Origin: Candidatus Helarchaeota archaeon
GTDB taxonomy: Archaea > Asgardarchaeota > Lokiarchaeia > Helarchaeales > HEL-GB-A
DNA: 13,680 nt
Reading direction: 5' to 3'
Assembly (NCBI GenBank): GCA_016840125.1
Contig: JAEOSY010000147.1
Location: 1 to 13,680 of the forward strand
A program made the translations under genes and the position numbers. Below, in pieces: positions 13,249 through 13,680 of this stretch; within the stretch, counting starts at the first letter, position 1, and each line of letters opens with the position of its first letter. Below the pieces are notes generated by a model, which saw only the letters and a list, made by a program, of their open reading frames with translations, ran no database searches and was not told the origin of the DNA.

Positions 13249-13680
13249 ATGGAGACATTCATTATATTAGATTACACTAAGGAAAGAGAAATACCAGAAG
13301 AATTTCAATCTGATGATAATCGTTTTCCTGACGTTTTAGTTAGATTTTTTCTTGAAAAATATACTAGACAAAATGACAAGATTATTGATATTTTTGCAGG
13401 ATTAGGAACAAGCTTATTCGTTGCTGAAGAGCTGGAACGTATACCTTTTGGGATAGAATATGATCAGAAGCGTTTTGAATATATTAGATCAAAAATTAGC
13501 TATAAAAACAATATTATTCATGGGGATGCCAGGAAATTAGATTCCTATGATTTTCCTACGATTGATTTTGCGATTACTTCTCCACCCTATATGCATAAAG
13601 ATGATCCAGAGAACCCCCTCACAGCCTATACCGAAGAAGGCACGTATCAACAGTATCTAGTTGGATTGCGAGAGATATAT
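13249..13680 (+). CDS. DNA (N4-cytosine/N6-adenine) methyltransferase, N-terminal part (3' partial)
   Basis: An ATG at 13249 opens a frame that runs off the right edge, giving 144 residues. The AdoMet-binding motif I is DIFAGLGTS (47-55), preceded by a helix and KIIDIF. The acidic end of the next strand is GIEYD (68-72), followed by HGDAR (91-95). The catalytic motif IV TSPPY lies at 110-114, the S/D-P-P-Y signature of amino-methyltransferases acting on adenine N6 or cytosine N4 in DNA. Motif I comes before motif IV, opposite to the common beta-class order, so it would be an alpha- or gamma-like arrangement. The target recognition region is not in the window. No restriction gene is visible upstream, so whether it is part of a restriction-modification system or solitary depends on the sequence beyond the edge. 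Confidence 0.8.
   Translation, partial: METFIILDYTKEREIPEEFQSDDNRFPDVLVRFFLEKYTRQNDKIIDIFAGLGTSLFVAEELERIPFGIEYDQKRFEYIRSKISYKNNIIHGDARKLDSYDFPTIDFAITSPPYMHKDDPENPLTAYTEEGTYQQYLVGLREIY

Overview
The window looks archaeal. Shine-Dalgarno sites are of the GGTGA/GGAGG type, AT-rich TATA-like boxes sit close to start codons, U-tract terminators follow genes, and the [NiFe] hydrogenase core resembles archaeal group 4 (Mbh/Ech/Hyc-type) enzymes. The membrane-anchored beta-propeller/Ca-binding surface protein and the membrane-anchored solute-binding protein fit a large-genome archaeon. An Asgard lineage is my best guess, but no marker gene here proves it. Background composition is AT-rich (sampled lines 23-47% GC), except for one GC-rich block at about 7.92-10.12 kb.

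Layout. (1) 1-4140, plus strand: the 3' part of a PQQ/FG-GAP-type beta-propeller protein with thrombospondin-3-like Ca-binding repeats and a C-terminal membrane anchor, then a family-5 (peptide/nickel-type) substrate-binding protein whose two halves appear in swapped order. (2) 4212-5739, minus strand: a HEAT-repeat protein whose reading frame continues upstream through a single TAG codon, and an unrecognised 130-residue protein. A perfect 10-bp palindrome separates the latter from a divergent GNAT acetyltransferase (5869-6504, plus). (3) 6532-7444: a structured stretch with a short coding-like remnant, a small zinc-ribbon protein (minus), and 438 bp of AT-rich DNA with no convincing gene. (4) 7445-10115, minus strand: a four-gene hydrogenase operon transcribed as small subunit, 30-kDa (NuoC-like) subunit, large catalytic subunit, 2x[4Fe-4S] ferredoxin subunit. 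This is the Mbh gene order J-K-L-N with the NuoH-like membrane anchor (M) absent. The first three genes are GC-rich; the ferredoxin gene is not. (5) 10351-12801, minus strand: a nitrilase with a complete Glu-Lys-Cys triad and an M20-family peptidase homolog that has lost several metal ligands. (6) 12890-13120, minus: a small two-helix membrane protein. (7) 13249 to the edge, plus: the N-terminal part of a DNA methyltransferase.

How the genes may work together. The hydrogenase subunits should form one Fe-S/[NiFe] module exchanging electrons between ferredoxin and protons/H2. Whether it is membrane-bound cannot be decided here, because no membrane subunit is present. The surface propeller and the solute-binding protein are adjacent on one strand and both end in membrane anchors, suggesting a cell-surface scavenging unit, though no ABC permease or ATPase is in the window. 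The nitrilase and M20 genes could act on small C-N or peptide substrates. The rest looks like unlinked single genes.

The observations most worth following are the circularly permuted solute-binding protein, the M20 homolog with a rewritten metal site, the anchor-less hydrogenase operon with its sharp composition change, and the in-frame TAG ahead of the HEAT gene.
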